DNA of 64,000 nucleotides from CAVVZJ01 sp963752755 (lineage in GTDB: Bacteria; Planctomycetota; Planctomycetia; Isosphaerales; Isosphaeraceae). Positions 46,319 to 56,430 of the stretch are shown here, one piece after another. The notes beneath the pieces are model-generated. The model searched no databases. It was not told where the DNA came from and saw only the letters and a program-made list of their open reading frames with translations. Made by a program: the position numbers and the translations under genes. Every line of letters begins with the position of its first letter. The first letter of the stretch is position 1. The stretch spans positions 496,001 through 560,000 of the forward strand of contig CAVVZJ010000010.1 of assembly GCA_963752755.1 (NCBI GenBank), in the 5' to 3' direction.

Positions 46319-47801
46319 ATGTCCCGTCGCGCGACGCCCACCCCCGACCCGTCTCCCATTGACCGCTCCCGCGCGCGCGTTCTTCCGTCACGTGGGTGGG
46401 GGCTTCGCCGGACTGGCCCTGCTCGACTTGCTCTTGCGGGACGGTTTCTTCACCGAGCCTGCGCGGGCCGATGCGACCGATGCGCCGAACCCGCTCGCGC
46501 CCCGGCCCCCGCACTTCGAGGCCAAGGCCAAGCACGTCATCTTCCTGTTCATGAACGGTGCACCCAGCCACGTCGATACCTTCGACCCCAAGCCGGCGCT
46601 GGAGACGTACCACGAGACACCGTATCAGGGCAAGACGCCTGTAGGCTCGAACGGCCGGCCGATCGGCCACCTGATGAAGTCTCCCTTCCCGTTCCGCCCG
46701 CACGGGCAGAGCGGTCTGCCGATCAGCAGCCTCTACCCGCACACGTCGCAGTTCGCCGATGACCTCTGCGTGATCCGGTCACTCTACACCGACACCGCCG
46801 CGCACGCTTCGGGCTGCCTCCAGATGAACACCGGTCGCGTCGTGATCGGCCGGCCTTGCCTGGGGTCGTGGCTCAGCTACGGCCTGGGCACCGGGTCGGA
46901 CGACTTGCCGGCCTTCGTGGTGATGACCGACCCGCGCGGCGGGCCGATCGGTGCGGCGTCCAACTGGTCGGCCGGCTACATGCCGGCGGCGTACCAGGGG
47001 ACACTCTTCCGGGGTCAGGGCTCACCCCTGGTCGACCTGGCCAATCCGGAGGGCATCGATACCCTGGCCCAGCGACGCGACCTCGACCTGATCGGGCGGT
47101 TGAACCGGGAGCACCTGGAGGACCACCCGGGTGAGTCGGAGCTGGCCGCGCGGATCCAGTCCTACGAGCTGGCTTACCGGATGCAGTCGAGCGCCGCGGA
47201 GGTCATCGACCTGGACCGTGAGGACTCCGCCATCCGCACCCTCTACGGCCTGGACGAGGATCAAACCCGCGACTTCGGCCGCAAGTGTCTGATGGCGCGA
47301 CGGTTGATCGAGCGCGGGGTCCGGTTCGTCCAGCTCTACTCCGGCGGCGGCCACCTCGAAGACACCTGGGACGGCCATACCGACTGTATCGCCAACCACA
47401 CCTTGCACGCCGGCGAGACGGACCGGCCGATCGCCGCCTTGATCGCCGACCTGAAGCGGACCGGTCTCTGGGACCAGACCCTGTTGATCTGGGGCGGCGA
47501 GTTCGGCCGGACGCCCACGAGCGAGGGCGTCGGCAAGCTCGGCCGCGACCACAACCCCCACGGCTTCTCGATGTGGCTCGCCGGCGCCGGCGTGCGTGGC
47601 GGCCAGGCGGTAGGCGCCACCGACGAGCTCGGTTTCGAGGCGGTCGAGGAGCGTTGCCACGTCTCCGACCTCCACGCCACGATCCTCCACCTCATGGGTC
47701 TTGACCACACGCGCTTAACCTACTTCTACGGCGGCCGGGACCACCGCCTGACCGACGTCCGTGGACGGCTCATCCCAGGCGTGATCGCGTCGGCCCGGTA
47801 G
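46319..47801 (+). CDS. DUF1501 family exported protein (copy 1)
   Basis: Sulfatase-fold protein of about 493 residues, expected to work with the DUF1549/1553 neighbour; substrate unknown. ATG 46319 has a strong ribosome site (gagaggagaccggcg). A frame change in the CGCGCGCG run at about 46370-46380 then connects it to AFFRHVGGGFAGLALLDLLL. Core motifs are KHVIFLFMNGAPSHVDTFDP, AAHASGCLQMNTGRVVIG, GRKCLMARRLIERGVRFVQLY, LLIWGGEFGRTP and HNPHGFSMWLAGAGVRGG, ending at LTYFYGGRDHRLTDV. The body of the protein, from about 46390, is intact in one frame. An alternative TTG start at 46293 avoids the frame change but fits poorly. Confidence 0.85.
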
Positions 47802-48658
47802 GCGCCCGGCTCCGCCTCGTGAGACCGGCCGCAAGGCCTCATGGAAGGAGAGAACCAGGGCCTCGGCGAGTCCGTTAACCGGGGCGCTGCCCGCCCGGCG
47901 CGGCCCGGTTCTATGGATCGGCTCGATATCGCGATGACGCGACGCCGGTCGGTCGCATCCCCTCCGCGGTCCTCATCACTCCCAAAGTGTGGGACGAAAA
48001 CCTCGACAAGCCCCTCTCGCAAGATCTTCCGGACGCGATCCGCGACGTCCTCCAGGGCTGATCGGCCCTGGGGTTCAGCCCCGGGCGGATGGTCGACACG
48101 TGCCCCTGGACCTGGAGGTTCCCGGATGTTAAACAAGAGTTGGTCTCACAACATCCGGCGGGTGCCTCCCTGGGCTCCCGGCGCGGATCCAATGGGCAGA
48201 ATGCACTCCATGTCGCGTGGTGTTGCTCGGATTCGAATGGGTGCTTGGCTCGGGCGCGCGCCCCGGACGGGACTCGTCGCCCCGGACGACGACTCCTCGT
48301 CCTCGGTAAAGCAGTTCGGATCGACGAGTCGCCTGCTCTGGACCTTTTCGCGGATGGTCGGCTCGCCCGACCCACCGGCTCCTGATCGCCTTGAGCCAGC
48401 GTTTGCCAGGCTTCCTTTCAAGGGCCCGGTGTGCATGTCCCTGAACCCGGGGACGAGCCGCCTGCTCGTGGCCGAGAACGAGATTGCGCCTGTTTGTCCC
48501 GGGCTCGGCCGACCTGCTCCGTCTGGAAACGCAGGACGGGTCCACGAGACCGTGATCCGAGAAGTCGGCCCGCGCGGTGGTCCTCCATGTCCAGTCGGGT
48601 GGGCCGTTGCGAACGCGGCTCGAACAACGATCGGCTCAAACGATGTGAGGCGTCGGCA
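47802..48658. other. 857-base gap without a recognised intact gene
   Basis: A plausible short coding fragment ends at about 48060 in one frame (RIPSAVLITPKVWDENLDKP then LSQDLPDAIRDVLQG and a stop). Near 48440-48560 a second fragment (LNPGTSRLLVAENE, then LFVPGSADLLRLETQDG in a shifted frame) looks like a remnant of a repeat protein. Neither could be identified. The last bases should hold the promoter of the PPC-like protein gene. Confidence 0.4.
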
Positions 48659-51091
48659 ATGCTCCACCCAACCCGGCTGCGGCTCATCACCGTCGCGACG
48701 TTCCTGGCGGTTCTCGGGCATTCCGCGATCGCCGACGACCTCGCGCCCCGCCTCAGCATCGTGGACCCGCCCGGCGGCAAGATCGGAACCACGGTCCATG
48801 TTCGAGTGAGTGGAACAGGGCTGGAGGGACTCACCGCGCTTCGGTGTGACGAGCCTCGCATCCAGGCGTCGAACTGTGGCCCAGGGCAGTTCACGATCGA
48901 GATTCCGGCGGACGTCCCTCCCGGTCTTTACGACCTCCGCGCCCTGGGTGCGAACGGCCTGAGTTCCCCGCGCGGCTTCTTCGTAAGCCCTCGGGACGCC
49001 TGCCCGGAAACTGAGCCGAACGAGACAGCAGAATTGTCCCAGCCGGTCGAGCCGGACGTGTCCCTCTGCGGGAGAATCGATCCCCCGGGCGACGTCGACG
49101 CTCACCGCTTCTTTGTCCGGTCCGGCCAGCGCGTCGTGATCGAATGCTGGGCGGAACGGCTCGACTCGAAACTCCGCGCGGTGCTCGAACTGGAAGATGT
49201 ACGAGGCCATCGCCTGGCGTCGAGCCGGGGCTATGTCGGCCTCGATCCCCTGATCGACTTCCGCGCGCCTGCCGATGGCATTTACGTAGTCCGTGTGTAT
49301 GACCTCACCTACACCGGAAGCCCCGAGCACGTCTACCGGCTCGATATCGACACAGGTCCGCGTCTGGAATTCGCGTGGCCGAATGTTGTCGAATCCGGCA
49401 AGACGACTCGCGTGACCCTCTTCGGGCGCAACCTCGCACGCGATGGTCGCGGGGGCGATCCGCCTCAGCTCGATCGTGATGAGGTCGACGTCACGCCGCC
49501 AGCGACCAGGGCGGCTCTCCTGCCGCGGACATTCGCACGTCCGCCTCGCTTTGAGGTCGACGAGTTCCCCGTCGATTACCCGGGCGCACCGGCTCCGGTT
49601 CTTGTGGGAGTGACCGACGTTCCCGTCCTCCTGGACGTCGAGGACAACCACGATCCCGCGACAGCCCAGCAGATCCCCTGGCCTTGCGAGGTCAGCGGTC
49701 GGCTGGAAGTCGGCGATGAGCGAGACTGGTATCTCCTCCACGCCCATCGGGGTGATGTCATCTGGCTGGAGCTGTTTGGCGAAAGAATCGGTGCGCCGGT
49801 CGATCTGGATCTGTCGGTGCTCGAGGCCCGCGAGAAACGTGAGCTTCTCCACCTGACCGACCCTGTGGAAGAGCCGACCGAAGGCGCGATCTCGACCCGC
49901 CATTCCGATCCCTCCGGGCGCTGGGTGGCGCCCGTGAGCGGCGACTACTGGATCGTGGTGCGCAATGTCATCGGAGGCACACGACGGGACCCCCGGCGAC
50001 TCTATCGGCTGAGCGTCCGGCGCGAGGAATCCGACTTCCAGCTCCTCGCGATTCCAGGGGGCGGTCAGGTACCCGGCGGTTGGAACGTTCCCCGTGGCGG
50101 CCGGGCGTGGATCGAGCTGGTCGCACTGCGCCGTCGAGGGCTGGTACAGCCAATCCACATGACGGTATCAGGACTGCCCGACGGGTACGAATGTCCCGAT
50201 GTCTGGATCGGGCCGGACGTCGATCGCGTTCCCTTGATCGTCTCCTCGAGTCGAGACGCGAGCCGGGGGCCCGTCGCTTTCACCTTGACTGGACGTGCGG
50301 ACGTGGGAGGCTTGGAGGTTGCTCACGAGGCGCGTGTGGCCACTGTCCTCTCGACCGGGCCGCCGACCGCCTCCGCTCGCATGACCGGCCAGCTCGTGGC
50401 AGCGACCGGCCCCGAGGCCGCCGCCCTCCTGACGGCGGCCCCGACCCGGACCGCCGTCTCCCAGGGAACCGTCATCGACATCCAGGTCAACCTGGATGTC
50501 TTCCAGGGAGGGAAGTCCGGCCCCGTCAGCTTGACCGGTGTCGGCCTTCCCCCGGGCATGAGCCACCGGGTTTCGCCGGAGCACGCCGACCCCACCCGGT
50601 TGTGGTTCAGCCTCCAGGTTCCCGAGCGGCTCGCGCCTGGCCCGTACACCTTCGTGATCAGAGCCGAGTCGGTGCTGACCACTCCCGCCGAGAAGCCGGG
50701 CGCCAAGCCAAGAACGCAGCCGATCACCGTCGATTCGAATCCGGTGACGATCGAGGTGGGCCCCGGGGCGTTCGACCTCCGTCTCGACCCCAGGACCCCC
50801 CGATCGATCCGGCGCGGGGAAGTCATCCAGCTTCAGTACAGCGCCCTCCGACGCAACGGATTCATCGGCAAGATCCATACGGAGCTGCACGCTCCGGAAG
50901 GTGTGAGCGGTCTGCGGGCTCGCGGCGTCACCTTCGTCGGTCAGACCGACAGCGGCGTTTTGCAGATCGTCGCTTCCGACGACGCCCCGCTCGGCCGGCA
51001 GCCGACCCTCCGGCTTGAGTCGATCGGGACCGTCGAGGACGAACCGATCCATCACATCGGGTGCTTCGTCGATCTGGAGATCACACGATGA
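48659..51091 (+). CDS. Secreted PPC-like beta-domain protein, leader of a DUF1549/DUF1501 module
   Basis: 810 residues. The N-terminal signal peptide LRLITVATFLAVLGHSAIA is cleaved near ADDLAPR. It is followed by an Ig/IPT-like unit (GGKIGTTVHVRVSGTGLEGL) and two pre-peptidase-C-like domains, each starting with an ETEPNETAELSQPV or EDNHDPATAQQIPWPCEVSG pattern and a DVDAHRFFVRSGQ or DERDWYLLHAHRG strand. The rest is beta-rich. The frame extends upstream to 48431, but ATG 48659 begins the signal peptide. Its TGA overlaps the ATG of the next gene (ATGA), so the three genes to 54703 form one operon. Function unknown; such proteins regularly accompany DUF1549/1501 pairs. Confidence 0.85.
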   Translation: MLHPTRLRLITVATFLAVLGHSAIADDLAPRLSIVDPPGGKIGTTVHVRVSGTGLEGLTALRCDEPRIQASNCGPGQFTIEIPADVPPGLYDLRALGANGLSSPRGFFVSPRDACPETEPNETAELSQPVEPDVSLCGRIDPPGDVDAHRFFVRSGQRVVIECWAERLDSKLRAVLELEDVRGHRLASSRGYVGLDPLIDFRAPADGIYVVRVYDLTYTGSPEHVYRLDIDTGPRLEFAWPNVVESGKTTRVTLFGRNLARDGRGGDPPQLDRDEVDVTPPATRAALLPRTFARPPRFEVDEFPVDYPGAPAPVLVGVTDVPVLLDVEDNHDPATAQQIPWPCEVSGRLEVGDERDWYLLHAHRGDVIWLELFGERIGAPVDLDLSVLEAREKRELLHLTDPVEEPTEGAISTRHSDPSGRWVAPVSGDYWIVVRNVIGGTRRDPRRLYRLSVRREESDFQLLAIPGGGQVPGGWNVPRGGRAWIELVALRRRGLVQPIHMTVSGLPDGYECPDVWIGPDVDRVPLIVSSSRDASRGPVAFTLTGRADVGGLEVAHEARVATVLSTGPPTASARMTGQLVAATGPEAAALLTAAPTRTAVSQGTVIDIQVNLDVFQGGKSGPVSLTGVGLPPGMSHRVSPEHADPTRLWFSLQVPERLAPGPYTFVIRAESVLTTPAEKPGAKPRTQPITVDSNPVTIEVGPGAFDLRLDPRTPRSIRRGEVIQLQYSALRRNGFIGKIHTELHAPEGVSGLRARGVTFVGQTDSGVLQIVASDDAPLGRQPTLRLESIGTVEDEPIHHIGCFVDLEITR

Positions 51092-53355
51092 CGATTCCAT
51101 CTAAGCGAACACCTGTTGGATTGACCTCGACCCGTCGCGTCGCGGTCTTCCTCGCGGTCTGGCCGGCTTTGCTGTGTGGCTTCGGGCGGAACGCCCTCGG
51201 TGATGCGAAGACCGCCGGCCCGCGTGTGGCTTTTACCACCGACGTGCGGCCGTTGCTCACAAAACTCGGTTGCAACAGCGGTGGCTGTCACGGCAAGGCG
51301 ACTGGCCAGAACGGATTCAAACTCTCCTTGCTCGGATTCGAGCCGGCCGAAGACTACCAGGCGATTGTCCGCGAAGCGTGGGGACGTCGGATTCTCCTTG
51401 CCGCGCCCGAGAAGAGCCTCCTCCTGCTCAAGGCCACCGGGGCCGTCGCCCACGGCGGCGGTCGGCCGCTGGCTCCTGACTCGGAAGATTACGAGGTCCT
51501 GCGCCGCTGGATCGAGCAGGGCGCTCCTCCTCCCCGGGTGGACGACCCCGTGGTCCAGAGCCTCGCGATCGAGCCCGGTGACGCCGTCCTTTCGCGGAAG
51601 GCCCACGTGGCGCTGCGGGTGCGCGCCGCGCTTTCCGACGGCTCGACGCGCGACGTCACCCGCCAGGCCCTCTACGAGTCGAACGAGCCCGACGTGGCCG
51701 AGGTGAGCCCCTCGGGAGTGATCCAGACGAACGACCGCGGCGGCCTCTTCGCCGTCATGGTGCGCTACGGCGACCAGTTCGGCGTGTTCCACGGAACGGT
51801 ACCGTTCCACAATCCCGGATCGGTCGCGTCAAATACGGACGGGGACCGGGACCGATCGTGGGTCGATCGCTTGTTGCGTCAACAGTGGAGCGAGCTGGGA
51901 ATCGAGCCATCGCCTCCAGCCGACGACGCCACCTTCCTCCGCCGCGCGAGTCTGGACATCTGCGGTACGATCCCCACGCCCGAGGAGGTTCGCGCCTACC
52001 TGGCCGACACGCCGCCGGATAAGAAAGCCCGCCTGATTGACCGCCTGCTGGATCGACCGGAATACGCCAGTCTGTTCGGCCTGAAGTGGGCCGACATCCT
52101 GAAGAACCGCGGCGGCGGTTACTCCACCAATCAACAACGCGCCGGCACCAGCCTGTTCGCCGCCTGGATTCGCGAGGCGATCGGCTCAAACATGCCCTAT
52201 GACCGTTTCGCCACCGAGATCCTCACAGCCGTCGGCAGTCAGGAGGTCAACCCGCCGACGGTCTGGTACCGCTCGGTGCGGACGTCTCAGGATTACGTCG
52301 AATCGATCTCCCAGGCGTTCCTCGGCGTGCGTGTCCAGTGCGCTCAGTGCCACCACCACCCCGCCGAACGCTGGAGTCAGGACGACTACTACGGGCTGGC
52401 GGCCGTTTTCGCGCGCGTCGGTCGCAAGGGAGGGTTCGCCGATGCGGAGGTGCCCACCAATCAGACGATCTTCGTCGCGTCCGAGGGACGGGTCCAGAAC
52501 CCCCGCACGAAGCGGACGATGACCCCTCGACCGCTCGGTGGCCCCGACTTCTCGGTGGGGCGTTTCGACGATCCCCGCGTCAGCCTGGCACGCTGGATGA
52601 CCGACCCGGAAAACCCTTACTTCGCCCGCACGATGGCCAACCGCATCTGGGGTCACTTCTTCGGCCGGGGCCTGATTCACCCGATCGACGATGCGCGGAG
52701 CACGAACCCGCCGAGTCACCCCGAGTTGCTCGATGCCCTGGCTCGCGACTTCGTCCAGAGCGGCTACGACGTCAAGCACCTCATCCGCGTCTGCTGCAAC
52801 TCGAAAGCTTATGCCCTCCGCTCGGAGCCGAACGCGACCAATCGCGATGACCACCAGACGTTCGCTCGTTATTATCCGAAACGCCTTCAGGCTGAAGTGC
52901 TTCTGGATGCGTTCAGCGACGCCCTCGGAGTCCCCACCGACTTCTCGGGCGGTCCCGGCAAGTTCCCGGCGGGGACCCGCGCGATCGACCTGCCGGATGA
53001 GGCGGTGCCCAACGCGTTCCTCGACGTGTTTCGGCCGCCCGCGCGGGCTTCCTCCTGCGAGTGCGAACGAGTCGGCGAGGCGTCACTCGCCCAGGCGCTC
53101 GCCCTGATCGGATCGCCGATCCTGGAACACAAGCTGAAGGCCAGGGAAAGTTGGCCGTCCCGGCTGGCGGAAGACACGCGTCCCATCTCGGAGATCATCG
53201 ACGACCTGTATCGGCGCGTCCTCGGTCGCCCCGCCCGCGCCGACGAGGTCGAGAAGGCTCGGCAATTCGTGGAGGCCCAGTCGGATCGACGGGTCGCCTT
53301 CGAGTCGCTCGCCTGGTCGCTGCTGGTTTCCGCTGAATTCCTGTTCAATCATTGA
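51088..53355 (+). CDS. DUF1549/DUF1553 planctomycete protein (copy 2, intact)
   Basis: 755 residues. Signal peptide with VAVFLAVWPALLCGFG. A heme-like motif follows, LGCNSGGCHGKATGQNGFKL, with C-x4-CH as in the planctomycete cytochrome C-like family. A BIG2-like domain comes next (LYESNEPDVAEVSPSGVIQ). DUF1549: WVDRLLRQQWSELGIEPSP, LDICGTIPTPEEVRAYL, FGLKWADILKNRGGG and GVRVQCAQCHHHPAERWSQD with a second CxxCH. DUF1553: VSLARWMTDPENPYFARTMA, NRIWGHFFGRGLIHPIDDAR and GEASLAQALALIGSP. The start overlaps the upstream stop by four bases. The stop lies 14 bases before the DUF1501 start. The two heme sites suggest an electron-transfer role, not proven. Confidence 0.92.
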   Translation: MTIPSKRTPVGLTSTRRVAVFLAVWPALLCGFGRNALGDAKTAGPRVAFTTDVRPLLTKLGCNSGGCHGKATGQNGFKLSLLGFEPAEDYQAIVREAWGRRILLAAPEKSLLLLKATGAVAHGGGRPLAPDSEDYEVLRRWIEQGAPPPRVDDPVVQSLAIEPGDAVLSRKAHVALRVRAALSDGSTRDVTRQALYESNEPDVAEVSPSGVIQTNDRGGLFAVMVRYGDQFGVFHGTVPFHNPGSVASNTDGDRDRSWVDRLLRQQWSELGIEPSPPADDATFLRRASLDICGTIPTPEEVRAYLADTPPDKKARLIDRLLDRPEYASLFGLKWADILKNRGGGYSTNQQRAGTSLFAAWIREAIGSNMPYDRFATEILTAVGSQEVNPPTVWYRSVRTSQDYVESISQAFLGVRVQCAQCHHHPAERWSQDDYYGLAAVFARVGRKGGFADAEVPTNQTIFVASEGRVQNPRTKRTMTPRPLGGPDFSVGRFDDPRVSLARWMTDPENPYFARTMANRIWGHFFGRGLIHPIDDARSTNPPSHPELLDALARDFVQSGYDVKHLIRVCCNSKAYALRSEPNATNRDDHQTFARYYPKRLQAEVLLDAFSDALGVPTDFSGGPGKFPAGTRAIDLPDEAVPNAFLDVFRPPARASSCECERVGEASLAQALALIGSPILEHKLKARESWPSRLAEDTRPISEIIDDLYRRVLGRPARADEVEKARQFVEAQSDRRVAFESLAWSLLVSAEFLFNH

Positions 53356-53369
53356 ATCGAGGAGGAACC

Positions 53370-54703
53370 ATGCCGATCCCCAGCGACGGAATCCACCCGT
53401 TGAACCGTGCGATCAGCCGGCGGCGGCTCCTCCAGTTCGGCCTCCCTGCGCTCGGGTTGGGCCTCGCCGACGTCCTCCGCGCCGCGCGGTTGCCAGGCCG
53501 GACACACCGTCCTCGTCCGTTCGTGGGCGGTCGCTGATCGTCTTCTGGACGCATGGAGGCATGAGCCAGCAAGACACCTATGACCTGAAGCCCGACGCCT
53601 CCGCCCAGTTCCGCGGGCCGTATCGCCCGATCTCGACCTCGGCTCCGGGCATCTTCATCACGGAGCGGTTCCCCCGCCAGGCGCGGGTCATGGACCGGCT
53701 CTCCCTGGTCCGCTCGGTCCACCACGGCAACGCGATCCACGCCCCCTCCGCCCACTGGATGCAGACCGGCTACTTCGGGCCGACCCTGGCACGCAATGCC
53801 CCCCAGAAGCCGTCCTTCGGCTCCGTGATCGCTCGCGCCGCCGGCCCCCGTTCGCCCAACATGCCAGCTTATGTGACGATCCCCAAGTCCGAAGCCTTCG
53901 GCTACCAGGGTGCGCTCTATCTGGGAGCGGCTTACCAGCCGTTCGAGGTCGGGGCCGACCCGAACTCGGCCGATTTCCGCGTCGCCAACCTCACGCTCCC
54001 CGACGGGCTCACACCCGAGGCGATGCGATCCCGGTCCGCCGCGCTCCGGGAGTTCGACACCCTCCGCCGCGATATCGACGCCAGCGGCGTGCTCGAAGGG
54101 CTCGACACCTTCAAGGCCCAGGCGATCGAGATGGTCACGGGCGACCGTGTCCGGCAGGCATTCGATATCAGCAAGGAAGATCCCCGCCTTCGCGACCGCT
54201 ACGGCCGACACCTCTATGGCCAGGGCGCCTTGCTGGCCCGTCGCCTGATCGAGGCGGGCAGCACCTGCGTCACCGTCAATACTGGTTACTGGGATCATCA
54301 CAACGACATCGAGAAGAACCTGGAAGTGCACCTGCCACCGCTCGACCAGGCCATCGCCACACTTGTGGAAGACCTCGACCAGCGCGGGATGCTCGACGAT
54401 GTCCTCATCCTCTGCGCGGGCGAATTCGGCCGCACACCTCTCATCAACGGTTACGCGGGACGCGATCACTGGTCCAATTGCTTCACAGTCCTCCTGGGTG
54501 GCGGTGGCCTGAAGGGGGGACAGATCGTCGGCGCGAGCGAATCGCGAGGGGGTGACGTGAAGGATCGGCCGGTTACTCCCCAGGACGTCCTGGCCACGAT
54601 CTATCGGACCCTCGACATCCCCCTCGACCTGCATTTCCCCGACGCCTCCGGGCGGCCGGTCTCCATCGTCGGCTCGGGGAAGCCGATCGCGGAACTCTTC
54701 TGA
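53370..54703 (+). CDS. DUF1501 family Tat-exported protein (copy 2, one frameshift)
   Basis: About 444 residues. ATG 53370 follows ribosome site aggaggaa. A twin-arginine signal ISRRRLLQFGLPALGLGLAD is at about residues 14-33. A frame change in an ACAC run at about 53505 then leads to RSLIVFWTHGGMSQQDTYDL. The remaining motifs are intact: VRSVHHGNAIHAPSAHWMQTG, ALLARRLIEAGSTCVTVNT, LILCAGEFGRTPLINGYAGR, DHWSNCFTVLLGGGGLKGG and TPQDVLATIYRTLDIPLD. It is the third gene of the operon starting at 48659. Confidence 0.87.
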
Positions 54704-54804
54704 TTACAACCTACGAGGATTCTGGCCTCGGTCGGCCTCCTCAGGTTGGTCGATGAGCCTTGACGTCGTTCACGAGTCCCCGGATGCCTTGATGCCGTTC
54801 GCCT

Positions 54805-56430
54805 TCATCCTTGGACCTTCGGCGGGCCGCATGGGGTGCGCACGACGAGCAGGGCCAGGCCGCGGTGGTCGAGCATCTCCCGGAATCGCTCCCGAAGTGC
54901 CGGACCGGACTCATCCGGGCCGTGGCTCGCGACCTTCGCCACGCCGCAGGCCCGCGCAATCCCCTCGATGCTCAGTGCCGGCGCTGGCTGGCCGCGGGCA
55001 TCCCGACCCACGCCGGGGTTCGGCTGGAACCCGGAGGTCACGGTTGCCCCGTTGTCCAGGACGACCATCAGGATGTCGCTGCGGTTGACCACCGCGTTGC
55101 AGAGGGCCGGCAGGGTGGTGTGGAAGAACGCGGAGTCGCCGAAGAGCGCCACGGGTCGCCCCGGGTAGCCCCCCTTGCGCAGACCATCGGCGACCCCGAC
55201 CGCCGAGCCGAGGGCATACTTGGCGTCCAGCCGACCGGCTACCGTCACCAGGCAACCCGGATCGCCGACGAGGAACAACTCCTCGCCCCGCTCGTCCGCA
55301 GCCGCCTGGAGCGCGTCCAGCACCTCGCCGTAGCGGCAGCCCGCGCAGTGGTTCTCCCGGCTCGGCCGCTCCGAGGCCTCGGCGTCCGACCGATAATCGC
55401 GGTTGGGAAGGAAATCGGAACTGAGGGACGAGAGCGCCTGAACGATTTGCCAGCGGAACAGCTCCCCCTCGCGCGGGACGTGGCCGCTCCGCTTGCCGAG
55501 GATCTCGACACGGATCGCATGGTCGAAGGCGAGCGCCTTCAGCCGGTCCTCAACGAACGGCTCGATCTCCTCGAGGATCAGGACCCTTCGACAGCCGGAG
55601 AGGAACCGGGCCACGACCGCCTCGGGGAGCGGAGCGAGGGCGGTGAGCTGCAGCAGTCGCAGACCCCGCGCAGGCTCTTCGCCCAGAACATCGAGCAGCT
55701 TCCGGAACACGAACCCGGCGGCGACGATGCCCAGTTCTCCCTCCCCCACGATCCGGTGGAACGGCAGGGCCTCGGCCCAGCGGCCTGCCTCCGCGAGCCG
55801 CTCGTGGAGGTCTCGATGCTTCTCGACGACGTTGCGCGGGACGGGAACGAACCGCCACGGTTCCCGCGCCAGCCCGAGGTTGATACGAGGGAAGGGCCCA
55901 TCGAGAAGCTCCACCCGCTCCGACTGCTGGGTGAAACTCCGTGTCACGCGGACGATCACCGGCAGTCGGAGCCGCTCCGACGCCTCAAAGGCCGCCTGGA
56001 TCAGGGCGTAACCCTCGGCCGGGCTCGCTGGCTCGACGAGCGGCATTTCCAGGAGCGCGGCGAGCGGGCGCGTGTCCTGGTCGTTCTGCGATCCGTAGCC
56101 GCCGGGGTCATCACCCAGGAGGATCACGAGTCCCCCGTGCACGGGCGTCAGGTTCAGCACCATGAGCGGGTCGAGCATGGCGTTCATCCCCACGCTCTTG
56201 GTGCAGACCAGCGCCCGGCGGCCGGCGATCGAGGCGCCGATGCCAAGCTCCAACGCCACCTTCTCATTGCTCGACCACTCGACATACAGACCGTGCGGCT
56301 CCGCCAGCCCGATCAGCACCTCGACGGTCCCCGAGCTGGGCGAACCCGGGTAGCTGGTCACCACGCTGACCCCGGCGGCCAGAGCGCCTTGGCCCATCGC
56401 CTCATCGCCATTCAGGACTCTTCCCGGCAT
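54805..56430 (-). CDS. Indolepyruvate ferredoxin oxidoreductase-like alpha subunit, no ferredoxin domain
   Basis: Thiamine-diphosphate 2-oxoacid oxidoreductase, 541 residues. N-terminal pyrimidine-binding part: NGDEAMGQGALAAGVSVVTS, YPGSPSSGTVEVL and EKVALELGIGASIAGRRALV. C-terminal pyrophosphate-binding part: ENHCAGCRYGEVLDAL (the CxGC site), GDPGCLVTVAGRL, LFGDSAFFHTTLPALCNAVV and ILMVVLDNGATVTSGFQPNP. The usual two [4Fe-4S] clusters at the C-terminus of IorA are absent, and no IorB-type gene is nearby. Start ATG 56430 (PGRVLNGDEAMG) aligns with the family start; the frame is open 20 codons further. A promoter-like pair lies about 220 bases upstream. Confidence 0.85.
   Translation of the reverse strand: MPGRVLNGDEAMGQGALAAGVSVVTSYPGSPSSGTVEVLIGLAEPHGLYVEWSSNEKVALELGIGASIAGRRALVCTKSVGMNAMLDPLMVLNLTPVHGGLVILLGDDPGGYGSQNDQDTRPLAALLEMPLVEPASPAEGYALIQAAFEASERLRLPVIVRVTRSFTQQSERVELLDGPFPRINLGLAREPWRFVPVPRNVVEKHRDLHERLAEAGRWAEALPFHRIVGEGELGIVAAGFVFRKLLDVLGEEPARGLRLLQLTALAPLPEAVVARFLSGCRRVLILEEIEPFVEDRLKALAFDHAIRVEILGKRSGHVPREGELFRWQIVQALSSLSSDFLPNRDYRSDAEASERPSRENHCAGCRYGEVLDALQAAADERGEELFLVGDPGCLVTVAGRLDAKYALGSAVGVADGLRKGGYPGRPVALFGDSAFFHTTLPALCNAVVNRSDILMVVLDNGATVTSGFQPNPGVGRDARGQPAPALSIEGIARACGVAKVASHGPDESGPALRERFREMLDHRGLALLVVRTPCGPPKVQG

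Noticed and set aside
48146..50158. Minus-strand frame of 670 codons opposite the PPC-like gene
   Set aside because: Antisense to a gene with signal peptide, PPC units and translational coupling to its neighbour.
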